64,000 nucleotides of DNA from Lachnospiraceae bacterium (GTDB taxonomy: Bacteria; Bacillota; Clostridia; Lachnospirales; Lachnospiraceae): assembly GCA_024684085.1 (NCBI GenBank), contig JAIKXM010000036.1:1-64000 (forward strand). The letters run 5' to 3'. Below are positions 12,367 to 20,399 of the stretch, one piece after another. The notes beneath the pieces were generated by a model that had not been told where the DNA came from, made no database searches, and worked only from the letters and a program-made list of their open reading frames with translations. Numbering within the stretch: the stretch's first letter is position 1; each line of letters opens with the position of its first letter. A program made the position numbers and the translations under genes.

Positions 12367-12407
12367 TAAAAACATTTTTATTAATCGGTCATAATGCTAA
12401 GAAATGC

Positions 12408-12436
12408 TTGAAATAAAGGGATTAATCAAGTAGAAT
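12408..12436 (+). promoter_or_regulatory. Predicted sigma-A promoter for pgi
   Basis: TTGAAA (12408–12413) and TAGAAT (12431–12436) are separated by exactly 17 bases. They lie about 80 bases upstream of the pgi start, which has GGAGG just before its ATG. Confidence 0.6.
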
Positions 12437-12514
12437 AGCAAATGTTGGAGGAAGGAATAATTATTCTGAGAATGGGATGATATTCCGCAATTAAATAAGA
12501 CGGAGGATAAGAGA

Positions 12515-14098
12515 ATGGTTTCATGGAATAATCTGGACACATTGGCTTCGTACAAGGAACTTGAGGATCTCGGTGAGAAAGTTGACCTTGTTAAGGTTAT
12601 GAGTGGCGAATCCGGAGCAGAAAGAGTTAAGAATTACACTGTTCCCATGGCAGCAGATATGAACTACAATTATGCAGCCAAGGCAGTTAACGAGGATATT
12701 CTTAATGCTCTTCAGAAGCTTGCGGACGAGGTTGGATGTACTGATAAGTTTGCTGAGTTATATAACGGCGCTGTCATCAATACAGGTGAGAAGCGTCTTG
12801 TACTTCATCAGCTCACACGAGGACAGCTTGGTGAAGATGTTATCGCAGACGGTGTAAATAAGCGTGATTTTTACGTTGCACAGCAGGAGAAAATAGCTGA
12901 GTTTGCAGCTAAAGTTCATAACGGAGAGATCACCAATGCCGCAGGCGAGAAGTTCAATACGGTAGTACAGATAGGTATCGGCGGAAGTGATCTTGGTCCC
13001 AGAGCTATGTATCTTGCTCTTGAGAATTGGGCTAAGAAGAATGATACACTTAAGATGGAGGCAAGATTCATTAGCAACGTAGATCCTGATGATGCGGCAG
13101 CAGTTCTTAATACAATAGATCTTGCACATTCTATCTTCGTACTTGTATCTAAGTCAGGTACAACACTTGAGACTCTTACCAATGAGTCATTTGTTAAGAA
13201 TGCTCTTAAGGAAGCAGGTCTTGATGTAAGTAAGCATATGATAGCAGTTACAAGTGAGACATCACCTCTTGCCAAGAGCAGTGATTATCTTGCAGCTTTC
13301 TTCATGGATGATTACATCGGAGGTCGTTTCTCTTCTACTTCGGCAGTCGGAGGCGCAGTTCTCTCTCTTGCTTTCGGAGCAGATGTATTCGCAAGATTCT
13401 TAGACGGAGCAGCAAGCGAGGATAAGCTCGCTGTAAATAAGGATATCAGACAGAATCCCGCTCTTTTGGATGCACTTATCGGTGTATATGAGCGTAATAT
13501 ATTGGGATATGGAAGCACAGCGGTTCTTCCTTATTCACAGGCACTCAGCCGTTTCCCCGCACATCTCCAGCAGGCAGATATGGAGTCAAACGGTAAGAGC
13601 GTTAACAGGTTCGGTGAGCCTGTTAACTATAAGACAGGTCCCATGATCTTCGGTGAGCCAGGTACCAATGGACAGCATTCATTCTATCAGCTGTTACATC
13701 AGGGAACGGATATCATCCCTCTTCAGTTCATCGGATTTGTTGACAGTCAGATTGGAACTGATGTTGTGATCCAGGACAGCACAAGCCAGCAGAAGCTCTG
13801 CGCTAATGTTGCAGCTCAGATCGTGGCTTTCGCATGTGGTAAGGATGATGAGAACCTTAATAAGAAGTTCGACGGCGGTCGTCCTTCGAGCATCATTGTA
13901 GGTAAGCAGTTAACACCTGAGTCACTCGGCGCTCTTCTCTCTCACTTTGAGAATAAGATCATGTTCCAGGGATTCATCTGGAATGTTAACAGCTTCGATC
14001 AGGAAGGTGTTCAGCTTGGTAAGGTTCTTGCCAAGAGAGTACTTGCCCATGATACCGACGGTGCTCTTAAGGTATACAGCGATATGTTTAATATCTGA
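12515..14098 (+). CDS. pgi: Glucose-6-phosphate isomerase
   Basis: This enzyme interconverts glucose 6-phosphate and fructose 6-phosphate. The 527-residue product has phosphoglucose isomerase signature 1 (IGGRFSSTSAVGG) and a sugar-phosphate site with SKSGTTLET. The catalytic Glu is in QQADMESNGKSV and the ring-opening His in GTNGQHSFYQLLHQG. It is longer than the usual 450-residue Gram-positive form and closer to the E. coli-length type. GACGGAGGA precedes the ATG, and codon choice looks like that of a well-expressed gene. It has its own promoter and is followed by a hairpin. Confidence 0.96.
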   Translation: MVSWNNLDTLASYKELEDLGEKVDLVKVMSGESGAERVKNYTVPMAADMNYNYAAKAVNEDILNALQKLADEVGCTDKFAELYNGAVINTGEKRLVLHQLTRGQLGEDVIADGVNKRDFYVAQQEKIAEFAAKVHNGEITNAAGEKFNTVVQIGIGGSDLGPRAMYLALENWAKKNDTLKMEARFISNVDPDDAAAVLNTIDLAHSIFVLVSKSGTTLETLTNESFVKNALKEAGLDVSKHMIAVTSETSPLAKSSDYLAAFFMDDYIGGRFSSTSAVGGAVLSLAFGADVFARFLDGAASEDKLAVNKDIRQNPALLDALIGVYERNILGYGSTAVLPYSQALSRFPAHLQQADMESNGKSVNRFGEPVNYKTGPMIFGEPGTNGQHSFYQLLHQGTDIIPLQFIGFVDSQIGTDVVIQDSTSQQKLCANVAAQIVAFACGKDDENLNKKFDGGRPSSIIVGKQLTPESLGALLSHFENKIMFQGFIWNVNSFDQEGVQLGKVLAKRVLAHDTDGALKVYSDMFNI

Positions 14099-14176
14099 TT
14101 GTTGGATAACAGGATTATATGTACAGCACTTGAAAACATACAAGTGTGATCATAATTGTTATGTTAACTAATATCA

Positions 14177-14204
14177 TATCCCCGAGTGTATTCATTCGGG
14201 GATA
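14177..14204 (+). terminator. Hairpin terminator after pgi
   Basis: TATCCCCGAGTG and CATTCGGGGATA form a 12-pair stem with one G-U pair around a TATT loop. The tail AATCTTATG is only modestly T-rich. Its place 78 bases after the pgi stop fits a transcription end. Confidence 0.6.
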
Positions 14205-14235
14205 ATCTTATGTAATAGGTAATTTTGAGGTGCGA

Positions 14236-15024
14236 ATGAGAATATCTGATGAGCATATGGATATGATGCTTAAGCAAATAGCTCTTGATTGCAATACCGC
14301 GGAGGCGGAGGCGGTTAATGAGAATATCTTCATATCTCCGACTAAGGTATTAAAGGGATCCAGAAGAATAGACAAGCTCGATCCGTTTTTTCGTGTTATC
14401 ATAATCATGGGTAAGGCATATGTTATGGCCGAGGAAGAACTGATCCCGGGTTTTGCGGAATTGTTGAAGTCAGATTCGGCTGACTGGTTCTTCAATTACG
14501 GTCATCTGCGTAAGCTTGATCATATCCTGCATGAATTTGACAGGGAGATCATAGATACTCATATCTATTATCTGCCGGACGCTGATGCGCGTCGGATAGA
14601 AGCCGATCCGGAATACAGATGGCTTGATCGCGATGAGATCAGCGCCATTAAGGGCAAACATGATCATAGATACGCACTCTGCTATTCGCCGACCCAGCCT
14701 GATTATGTGGCGGTAGTCGATTCCGGTGGGATGGACGTGATAGACAGTTGCGGGATTTTTTACCCGGAGAGGATAAGAGGGATAGCGGGCGCAAGTCTTG
14801 ACGGCGAGTACACGAGGCAGATCGGCATAGATGTAAGCGATGCTTACAGGGGTAAGGGCATTGGCGTTAAGCTTGTGACTACTTTGAAGCAGTCGATCAT
14901 GGAGGAAGGCTATCTTCCGTTCTATGGGACCAATGAATCGCACGCGCTCTCAAGAATGGTCGGAGTAAGGTCAGGATTCCTTCCTGCTTTTTCCGAATTA
15001 TTCGTGGGCAGGATCGAAGAATAA
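14236..15024 (+). CDS. GNAT-family N-acetyltransferase
   Basis: The 262-residue protein ends in an acetyl-CoA-binding GNAT core. Its pyrophosphate-binding loop is in DAYRGKGIGVKLV (about residues 211–223), followed by a helix and SGFLPAFSEL. The N-terminal ~150 residues are unlike the short GNAT proteins and may hold substrate specificity. No substrate can be deduced. A GTG at 14230 is in frame, but TGAGG fits the ATG at 14236 better. It is bracketed by a terminator upstream and a palindromic repeat immediately downstream, so it is probably transcribed alone. Confidence 0.75.
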   Translation: MRISDEHMDMMLKQIALDCNTAEAEAVNENIFISPTKVLKGSRRIDKLDPFFRVIIIMGKAYVMAEEELIPGFAELLKSDSADWFFNYGHLRKLDHILHEFDREIIDTHIYYLPDADARRIEADPEYRWLDRDEISAIKGKHDHRYALCYSPTQPDYVAVVDSGGMDVIDSCGIFYPERIRGIAGASLDGEYTRQIGIDVSDAYRGKGIGVKLVTTLKQSIMEEGYLPFYGTNESHALSRMVGVRSGFLPAFSELFVGRIEE

Positions 15025-15029
15025 CAGTT

Positions 15030-15143
15030 ACAAGAAAGAATGTGGCTTGCGACATTTTCGCGCCGGGCGCGGATGCTTTACATCTACTTTTGGCGTGAGT
15101 GCGCATCATTAGCGGAGCGTTTTTTGTGGAAGCAATTTCTTGT
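15030..15143. repeat. Intergenic palindromic repeat, copy 1
   Basis: The element is bounded by ACAAGAAA and TTTCTTGT. Inside, GCTTGCGACATTTTCGCGCC, GCGCGGATGC and GTGCGCATC, then TTAGCGGAGCGTTTTTT, are shared almost base for base with the element near 18.9 kb. The GCGCGGATGC and GCGCATC blocks pair with each other. It starts six bases after the GNAT stop, so its hairpin plus T run may also end that transcript. No protein is encoded. Confidence 0.65.
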
Positions 15144-15220
15144 TACATATCCCTATTTTCATTTGTGTGTCTGTGAAAACAAACGGAGTTTGCGCATCAA
15201 TTCCTGCGCTTTTTGGTTTT

Positions 15221-15476
15221 TTCGATGCTTAGACTATCAATGCTTTTTTGTTCTGGGCATCGGAATTACAAAAATTGCAAAGATCGATGCCTAAAACTAT
15301 CAAAATCCGATGTTCTGAGCATCGGAATTACAAAAAATGCAAAAATCGATGCCTAAAACTATCAAAATCCGATGTTCTGGGCATCGGAATTACAAAAAAT
15401 GCAAAAATCGATGCCTAAAACTATCAAAATCCGATGTTCTGGGCATCGGAATTACAAAAATTGCAAAAATCGATGC
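15221..15476. repeat. 62-bp tandem repeat array, four units
   Basis: Units begin at 15221, 15283, 15345 and 15407, with a final fragment at 15469, giving an exact 62-base period. The last three full units are nearly identical and the first is diverged. Each unit contains the dyad CCGATG–TTCTGGG–CATCGG (the first is partly lost) and an ATCGATGC block. The copies are contiguous with no unique spacers, so this is not a CRISPR array. Function unknown. It lies in the 554-base gap between the GNAT and dehydrogenase genes. Confidence 0.9.
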
Positions 15477-15497
15477 TACAACGTAATCAACAAGAGC

Positions 15498-15525
15498 TTG
15501 ACTCGTCAAATTTGTCGGGTAGAAA
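15498..15525 (+). promoter_or_regulatory. Possible promoter of the 2-hydroxyacid dehydrogenase
   Basis: TTGACT (15498–15503) and TAGAAA (15520–15525) are spaced by 16 bases, immediately after the 62-bp array and about 50 bases before the start codon. The −10 box is weak. Confidence 0.4.
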
Positions 15526-15578
15526 TACTTTTGTAAAAAGGGAGAAAAATAATAATCATTATCGAAAGAAGGTTCATC

Positions 15579-16535
15579 ATGAAGATTGTTGAGATTGACA
15601 GAGATACGCTTGGAATGGATATAGATACTTCCGTATTCGCGCAGTTCGGCGAATTTACCGAGCATGTGCAGGACACCGAGGAGAATAATATCAGGTACAT
15701 CAGGGACGCGGAGGTCATAATCTTCAATAAGACCAAGATGAACGAGCGGACTCTTAAGGACGCGCCGAACGTGAAGCTTCTGTGTATTACCGCAACGGGC
15801 TATGACAACATAGATCTTGATTATGTGCAAAAAAGAGGCATTGCGGTATGCAATGTGCGGGGTTATTCGACAGCCGCGGTTGCTCAACATACTTTTGCGC
15901 TTGCTCTGTATGTACTTGAGAAGATCAGTTATTATGACGATTATGTCAAGTCGGGCAAGTACAGCGCGCAGCAGGGATTCTGCAATTTCGATGAGAGATA
16001 TAACGAACTTGAAGGTAAGACCTGGGGTATAGTAGGTCTCGGTAATATAGGCAAGAAGGTTGCGGGCATCGCTTCGGCCTTTGGCTGTAAGGTGATATAC
16101 TATTCGACTTCGGGTGGCCATGATGATGAAGATTATGAAAGGGTCGGATTCGACGAGCTTCTTACACGTTCCGATCTGATATCGGTTCACTGCCCTCTCA
16201 ATGATAATACAAGGGAGATCATGAATGCCGATGCCTTTAAGAAAATGAAAGATTCTGCTATACTGATTAATGTATCACGAGGCGGTGTTATCAATGAGAG
16301 AGATCTGGCGGATGCCATTAATAACGGCACGATCGCCGGAGCGGGACTGGATGTTCTGACTGTGGAACCGATGCAGAAGGATTCGCCTTTTGCGGGTATA
16401 ACTGACAGTCGAAAACTGATAATAACTCCGCATATGGCATGGGCTTCGGTTGAGGCACGCAACAGGTGCGTAGATGAGATAGTTGCCAATATCAAGGCCT
16501 TCACGGAAGGTAAAGAACGAAATCGTGTGATCTGA
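15579..16535 (+). CDS. NAD-dependent D-2-hydroxyacid dehydrogenase
   Basis: This cytoplasmic dehydrogenase family interconverts 2-hydroxyacids and 2-ketoacids with NAD(H). Members include hydroxypyruvate/glycerate, lactate and phosphoglycerate dehydrogenases. The 318-residue product has the dinucleotide loop GIVGLGNIGKKVA (about residues 151–163) and the catalytic triad. The Arg is in NVSRGGVI, the Glu in GLDVLTVEPM and the His in ITPHMAWAS. There is no ACT domain, so it is not SerA-type with allosteric control, and it most resembles glycerate dehydrogenase. The substrate is unproven. Its last codons and stop lie inside the first unit of a 28-bp tandem array. Confidence 0.85.
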   Translation: MKIVEIDRDTLGMDIDTSVFAQFGEFTEHVQDTEENNIRYIRDAEVIIFNKTKMNERTLKDAPNVKLLCITATGYDNIDLDYVQKRGIAVCNVRGYSTAAVAQHTFALALYVLEKISYYDDYVKSGKYSAQQGFCNFDERYNELEGKTWGIVGLGNIGKKVAGIASAFGCKVIYYSTSGGHDDEDYERVGFDELLTRSDLISVHCPLNDNTREIMNADAFKKMKDSAILINVSRGGVINERDLADAINNGTIAGAGLDVLTVEPMQKDSPFAGITDSRKLIITPHMAWASVEARNRCVDEIVANIKAFTEGKERNRVI

Positions 16536-16668
16536 CAGTAACGAGCGAAACCGTGTGATTTGACGGTAAAGAGCGAAACCGTGTGATCTGACGGCAGCGA
16601 GCGAAACCTTGCGATCTGATGGCAACGAGTGAAACCGTGCGATCTGACGGCAACGAGGAATTGAGTGA
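16509..16668. repeat. 28-bp tandem repeat array overlapping a stop codon
   Basis: Starts of GATCTGAC or a near match fall at 16529, 16557, 16585, 16613 and 16641, an exact 28-base period. The consensus is GATCTGACGGCAACGAGCGA plus AACCGTGT. A partial, diverged first unit (16509–16528) is coding sequence for the last residues of the upstream dehydrogenase, and the TGA stop lies within the unit. The array therefore seems to have grown from the 3' end of that gene. Because 28 is not a multiple of three, changes in copy number would not extend the protein. Confidence 0.85.
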
Positions 16669-16789
16669 GTTAAGATTCCAAACGGTTGAAAGAAGTCATT
16701 TGGTCTGAACGATCCGGGCGATAAAGAGAGATCATTATGTCTTAACGGACAGTAAGTCAGACGAATTTTTTATATTTAAAGGAGAGAAA

Positions 16790-18031
16790 ATGAGCGCGAT
16801 CAAAGACATTAATCTGTATGAATCCGGCGAAAGGAAGATAGAGTGGGTTAAGAGAAATTGTAATCTCTTAAGTATGCTTGAAGAGGAGTTTTCAAAGACC
16901 AAACCTTTTCAGGGTAAGAAGATAGCTTTATCCGTACATCTTGAAGCCAAGACGGCTTACCTGTGTAAGGTTCTTGCTGCGGGCGGTGCCGAGATGTATA
17001 TAACCGGTTCCAATCCTCTGTCAACTCAGGATGATGTTGCCGCAGCTCTTGTTAAGGCGGGTCTTAACGTATATGCATGGCATGGCGTGACCGATGAAGA
17101 ATATAATAAGCATATCAGAAGCGTACTTGAGGTGGGACCGAATATCATCATCGATGACGGCGGTGATCTGGTGCATATGATGCATACCGAGTTCACGGAT
17201 CTGATACCGCAGGTGATCGGCGGATGCGAGGAGACGACAACAGGTATCATAAGACTTGAGGCAATGAACAGAAAGGGAGAGCTTAAGTTCCCTATGGTCA
17301 GAGTCAATAATGCTGATTGTAAGCACCTCTTTGATAACAGATACGGAACAGGCCAGTCTGTATGGGACGGTATCAACAGAACGACCAACCTGATCGTTGC
17401 CGGCAAGTACGTTGTTGTTGCCGGATACGGCTGGTGCGGTAAGGGTGTTGCCATGAGAGCTAAGGGACTTGGCGCAAGAGTTATCGTAACAGAGATCGAT
17501 CCCATCAAGGCAATCGAGGCTGTAATGGACGGATTTGATGTAATGCCCATGAATGAGGCAGCTAAGCTTGGTGATTTCTTCGTAACCGTTACAGGCTGTG
17601 ATAAGGTAATAGATGCCGATGACTTCGCAGTAATGAAGGATGGCGCAATACTTACCAATGCCGGACATTTTGACTGTGAAGTTGATATGGCCGGACTTAG
17701 GGCTATGGCCGTTGAGAGCAAGGAGATGCGTAATAACATCATGGGCTATAAGCTTCCTACAGGACAGTGGATATGCGTTATAGCCGAAGGCAGACTTGTC
17801 AATCTTGCCGCAGGTGACGGTCATCCCGCAGAGATAATGGACATGAGTTTTGCAATTCAGGCTCTTTCTGCCAAATATCTTGTTGAACATCAGGGCAGCT
17901 TCGATGAGATGCTCATCGATGTACCCAGGGATGTTGATATGGATGTTGCCATGAGGAAGCTCGAGTTCCTTGGCAAGAAGATCGATGTGCTGACAGACGA
18001 GCAGAAGGCTTATCTTGATGCTTCTTTATAA
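16790..18031 (+). CDS. ahcY: S-adenosylhomocysteinase
   Basis: The enzyme hydrolyses S-adenosylhomocysteine to adenosine and homocysteine, relieving product inhibition of methyltransferases. The 413-residue product has substrate-site motifs (SVHLEAKTA, GGCEETTTG) and the NAD-binding loop VVAGYGWCGKG near residue 207, followed by VTEIDP. It also has TNAGHFDCE and a C-terminal tail. It is slightly shorter than the 430-residue eukaryote-like forms. AAAGGAG sits seven bases before ATG. The 254 bases upstream hold the 28-bp repeats and no recognisable SAH riboswitch. Confidence 0.95.
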   Translation: MSAIKDINLYESGERKIEWVKRNCNLLSMLEEEFSKTKPFQGKKIALSVHLEAKTAYLCKVLAAGGAEMYITGSNPLSTQDDVAAALVKAGLNVYAWHGVTDEEYNKHIRSVLEVGPNIIIDDGGDLVHMMHTEFTDLIPQVIGGCEETTTGIIRLEAMNRKGELKFPMVRVNNADCKHLFDNRYGTGQSVWDGINRTTNLIVAGKYVVVAGYGWCGKGVAMRAKGLGARVIVTEIDPIKAIEAVMDGFDVMPMNEAAKLGDFFVTVTGCDKVIDADDFAVMKDGAILTNAGHFDCEVDMAGLRAMAVESKEMRNNIMGYKLPTGQWICVIAEGRLVNLAAGDGHPAEIMDMSFAIQALSAKYLVEHQGSFDEMLIDVPRDVDMDVAMRKLEFLGKKIDVLTDEQKAYLDASL

Positions 18032-18095
18032 ATGATCATAACCTAAAGACATAATGGTTTTATATATTTGATCTAATTCTATATATGCCAATTGA

Positions 18096-18815
18096 TCACG
18101 TTCCGATATTGTTGACGGTTCCGAAGGAAATGTAATTGTCGAGAACAGCGCCATAGTCGGTACCCTGTTCATGAACCCTGCGGTGGATACCATCTACCAT
18201 ATATCGTTTACCACCATTGTCGAGTTCTTCAATAACCTTGTATCTGTCTGTGTAGAAGGAATTAACCGATACGGCGGTATCTCTTATGATGCCTTTGCAT
18301 TCTGACAGGGGACAGTCGGGGAAGTTGATATTGACGATCTCGCCGTAGCCCAGTTTCATATCGATCGCTTCTCCAAGGAGCTCTTTAAGATAAGCATCTG
18401 TTACTTCATGAATACCGCTTATTCCTTCAGACAGTGCGATCGAGTGTAATCCCTGAAAAGAACCTTCGAATGCGGCACCGGCTGTTGCTGAGTATTGTAT
18501 ATCAGTAGCAACGTTGTATCCGAAATTGATACCTGATAGAAGTACATCAGGCTTATAAGGCATAACATTGAGACTGCCCACTCTTACGCAGTCTGCCGGA
18601 GTTCCGCTGCATGAGAATGCTCTAACGCCGTCAACCGGAAAATCGTGCGGATAGACATCTATATGATGTCTTAGGGTAATACTGTGTGAAGTAGCACTTC
18701 TCTGTGTTTCAGGCGCAACGATCCACACTTCGCCAAATTCTTTAGCCGCTTCTGCCAGTCTTATGATTCCTTTTGCCATTATTCCGTCATCATTGGTAAT
18801 AAGTATTTTTTTCAT
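18096..18815 (-). CDS. surE: 5'/3'-nucleotidase SurE
   Basis: SurE is a metal-dependent nucleoside monophosphate phosphatase, often linked to stationary-phase survival. The 239-residue product has the defining N-terminal TNDDGI (Asp9 and Asp10 bind the metal) and further site motifs WIVAPETQRSATSHSIT, SGTPADCV and LLSGINFGYN. It is the only member of its class nearby. It converges on ahcY with 64 bases between the stops and no obvious hairpin. Confidence 0.94.
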   Translation of the reverse strand: MKKILITNDDGIMAKGIIRLAEAAKEFGEVWIVAPETQRSATSHSITLRHHIDVYPHDFPVDGVRAFSCSGTPADCVRVGSLNVMPYKPDVLLSGINFGYNVATDIQYSATAGAAFEGSFQGLHSIALSEGISGIHEVTDAYLKELLGEAIDMKLGYGEIVNINFPDCPLSECKGIIRDTAVSVNSFYTDRYKVIEELDNGGKRYMVDGIHRRVHEQGTDYGAVLDNYISFGTVNNIGT

Positions 18816-18861
18816 CTCTAACCTCTAATAAGAAAAAATATTATTTGCGATATTTTCGCGC

Positions 18862-18976
18862 TATTACATAAGAAAGAAATGTCGCTTGCGACATTTTCGC
18901 GCCGAGCGCGGATGCGAAATCTCGTCTGCCTTTCGCGCGAGTGCGCATCCTTAGCGGAGCGTTTTTTATGTAATAG
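18862..18976. repeat. Intergenic palindromic repeat, copy 2
   Basis: The ends are CTATTACATAA and TTATGTAATAG, a perfect 11-base inverted repeat. The interior matches the copy at 15.0 kb in GCTTGCGACATTTTCGCGCC, GCGCGGATGC, GTGCGCATC and TTAGCGGAGCGTTTTTT. The terminal arms differ between copies while the core is conserved. It lies between surE and the microprotein gene. Confidence 0.65.
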
Positions 18977-19002
18977 GAAGTACTTTCCTATTACATAAAA
19001 AA
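18962..19002. terminator. 18-bp perfect hairpin with T/A tails
   Basis: TTTTTTATGTAATAGGAA pairs perfectly with its complement (18985–19002) around GTACT. T runs on one side and A runs on the other allow termination on either strand. It abuts a second hairpin on the right and reuses the right end of the repeat element. Confidence 0.5.
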
Positions 19003-19039
19003 AGCTTCCGGTCAGCACGATCCATGCCGACAGGAAGCC
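18997..19039 (-). terminator. Terminator of the microprotein gene
   Basis: Read on the minus strand, GCTTCC and GTCGGCA pair with TGCTGAC and GGAAGC, with G-U pairs and one bulge each side. Seven T follow. The hairpin begins about 20 bases after the stop codon of the 40-residue ORF, which supports that ORF being real. Confidence 0.65.
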
Positions 19040-19058
19040 GAAAATCATTTATTGTCTA

Positions 19059-19181
19059 TCAATCTTCTTCATCTTCCTCTGCTGCTACGGCTGAAATAAC
19101 TGAAGTTGCTGCACTAATGACTACAACTACCGCAATAATAATGAGAAGACCGCCTGCAAGTATAAAAAATGAACCATCCAT
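19059..19181 (-). CDS. 40-residue membrane microprotein
   Basis: The product begins MDGSFFILAGG, has one continuous hydrophobic helix (about residues 5–33, rich in Ile, Val and Ala), and ends with the acidic tail EEDEED. GGAGGC lies six bases upstream of the ATG, an ideal ribosome site, and a hairpin plus T tract follows the stop. The hydrophobic–acidic layout suggests a single-pass inner-membrane peptide. I do not recognise the family; a regulatory or toxin-like peptide are both possible. Confidence 0.7.
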   Translation of the reverse strand: MDGSFFILAGGLLIIIAVVVVISAATSVISAVAAEEDEED

Positions 19182-19428
19182 AATATAGCCTCCGTTAATA
19201 ATAAGAAAATAGTATCTCAACTAAGTTCACGGGATCTGATCCGTTTACAGGATCCGGTTCCTTACTTAAGTGAATCCACTTCATCGATAATGAGCTGTTC
19301 TCAGACTCTGTATCAATATTATCATAAGAGATAGCAAAATAAAAGCGTACATTTGCGATAATGTAGCGTAAATATGGCTTTATTATAGATATTGTCTAGT
19401 CTGTTATGGTAAAATCGATATGGGTGTA
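19182..19428. other. Divergent intergenic region without a gene
   Basis: This stretch separates the minus-strand microprotein gene from the plus-strand ABC operon. It contains short dyads (AAGTGAATCCACTT near 19268) but no open frame with a ribosome site. The promoter of the microprotein must lie here; I see only weak candidates. Confidence 0.5.
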
Positions 19429-19457
19429 TTGACAGCTTTAATAAAGCGGTGTATATT
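19429..19457 (+). promoter_or_regulatory. Strong predicted promoter of the ABC/adaptor operon
   Basis: A perfect TTGACA (19429–19434), a 17-base spacer and TATATT (19452–19457) place the transcript start near 19464, about 33 bases before the first ATG. An in-frame GTG at 19449 lies inside this promoter, which argues against using it as the translation start. Confidence 0.75.
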
Positions 19458-19496
19458 AAGTGTACTAATTCATATAATACACTAAGAAGCAGTTTG

Positions 19497-20396
19497 ATGA
19501 GATCTTTGATAAAGAGAACCGGTAAACTGAATAAAAGCTTTAAAAGGGCCAAAAGAGTGTCGGCTCTTTATATGATACCCAGTGTAGCAGGAGTGCTGCT
19601 CTTTTTTGTGTTGCCCTTTTTAGTGGTAATATACTACTCGGTCGTCAACAATCCGGTTAAGAAGGAATTCGTATTCTTAGATAACTTCAAGGCCGTGATC
19701 GCCAATAAGGCCTTTCGCCTTGCGGTACTCAATACCGTTAAGTTCTCAGTGGTAAGCGTGCCCCTTGTAGTCCTCCTTTCACTTATGATAGCGGTGATAC
19801 TGACTGCGGATCTACCGGGTAAGTCCCGAATAAGATCGGCACTGCTTAGTCCCATGATGGTGCCCATAGCTTCGGTCATCCTGATCTGGCAGGTACTCTT
19901 CCACTATAACGGCGTGGTCAACGAATTTCTTAGCAGATTCGATGTCGGCAAGATAGACTGGTTCAACTCGGATTATGCTCAGGTGATAATAATCATCCTC
20001 TTTGTATGGAAGAATCTGGGTTACAACATGGTATTGTTCATGGCGGCTCTCGCAGCGGTTCCCGCCGAACTGATAGAGGTGGCTTGTCTTGAGGGTGCCA
20101 ATAAATGGAAGATATTCCTGCACATCAAGGTGAGGTATATGTCCTCTTCCATCCTCTTTGTCACCATTCTCTCGATCATTAATTCGTTCAAGGTATTCAG
20201 GGAGATCTACCTTCTGACGGGCGATTATCCCTATGATTCCCTATATATGCTGCAGCACTACATGAACAACATGTTCAGAAGCCTCGATTATCAGAGATTA
20301 TCTGCGGCGGCCATACTTATGAGTCTTGTAATGATCGTCCTGATCGGAGTCCTCTTTATAATAGAAAACGTCTTCGGCAGAGATATAGAGGGTTAG
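19497..20396 (+). CDS. Carbohydrate-type ABC permease, MalF/UgpA-like
   Basis: The 299-residue integral membrane protein has six hydrophobic segments and the cytoplasmic EAA loop EVACLEGANKWKIFLHI, where an ABC ATPase docks. It belongs to the binding-protein-dependent sugar importer permeases. The start is placed at ATG 19497 because the upstream GTG lies within the promoter; the ribosome site is weak. It pairs with the next permease four bases downstream. No ATPase is encoded in this operon, so it either shares one encoded elsewhere or has changed function. Confidence 0.88.
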   Translation: MRSLIKRTGKLNKSFKRAKRVSALYMIPSVAGVLLFFVLPFLVVIYYSVVNNPVKKEFVFLDNFKAVIANKAFRLAVLNTVKFSVVSVPLVVLLSLMIAVILTADLPGKSRIRSALLSPMMVPIASVILIWQVLFHYNGVVNEFLSRFDVGKIDWFNSDYAQVIIIILFVWKNLGYNMVLFMAALAAVPAELIEVACLEGANKWKIFLHIKVRYMSSSILFVTILSIINSFKVFREIYLLTGDYPYDSLYMLQHYMNNMFRSLDYQRLSAAAILMSLVMIVLIGVLFIIENVFGRDIEG

Positions 20397-20399
20397 CGT

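Noticed and set aside
15221-15476. Possible CRISPR array
   Set aside because: The whole 62-base unit repeats contiguously, with no unique spacers, and there are no cas genes in the window.
16509-16668. Possible CRISPR array with 28-base repeats
   Set aside because: The units are directly adjacent with no spacers, and the first unit is the coding end of the upstream gene.
16669-16789. SAH or SAM riboswitch upstream of ahcY
   Set aside because: No recognisable aptamer core or terminator pair. The SAH class is chiefly known from other phyla.
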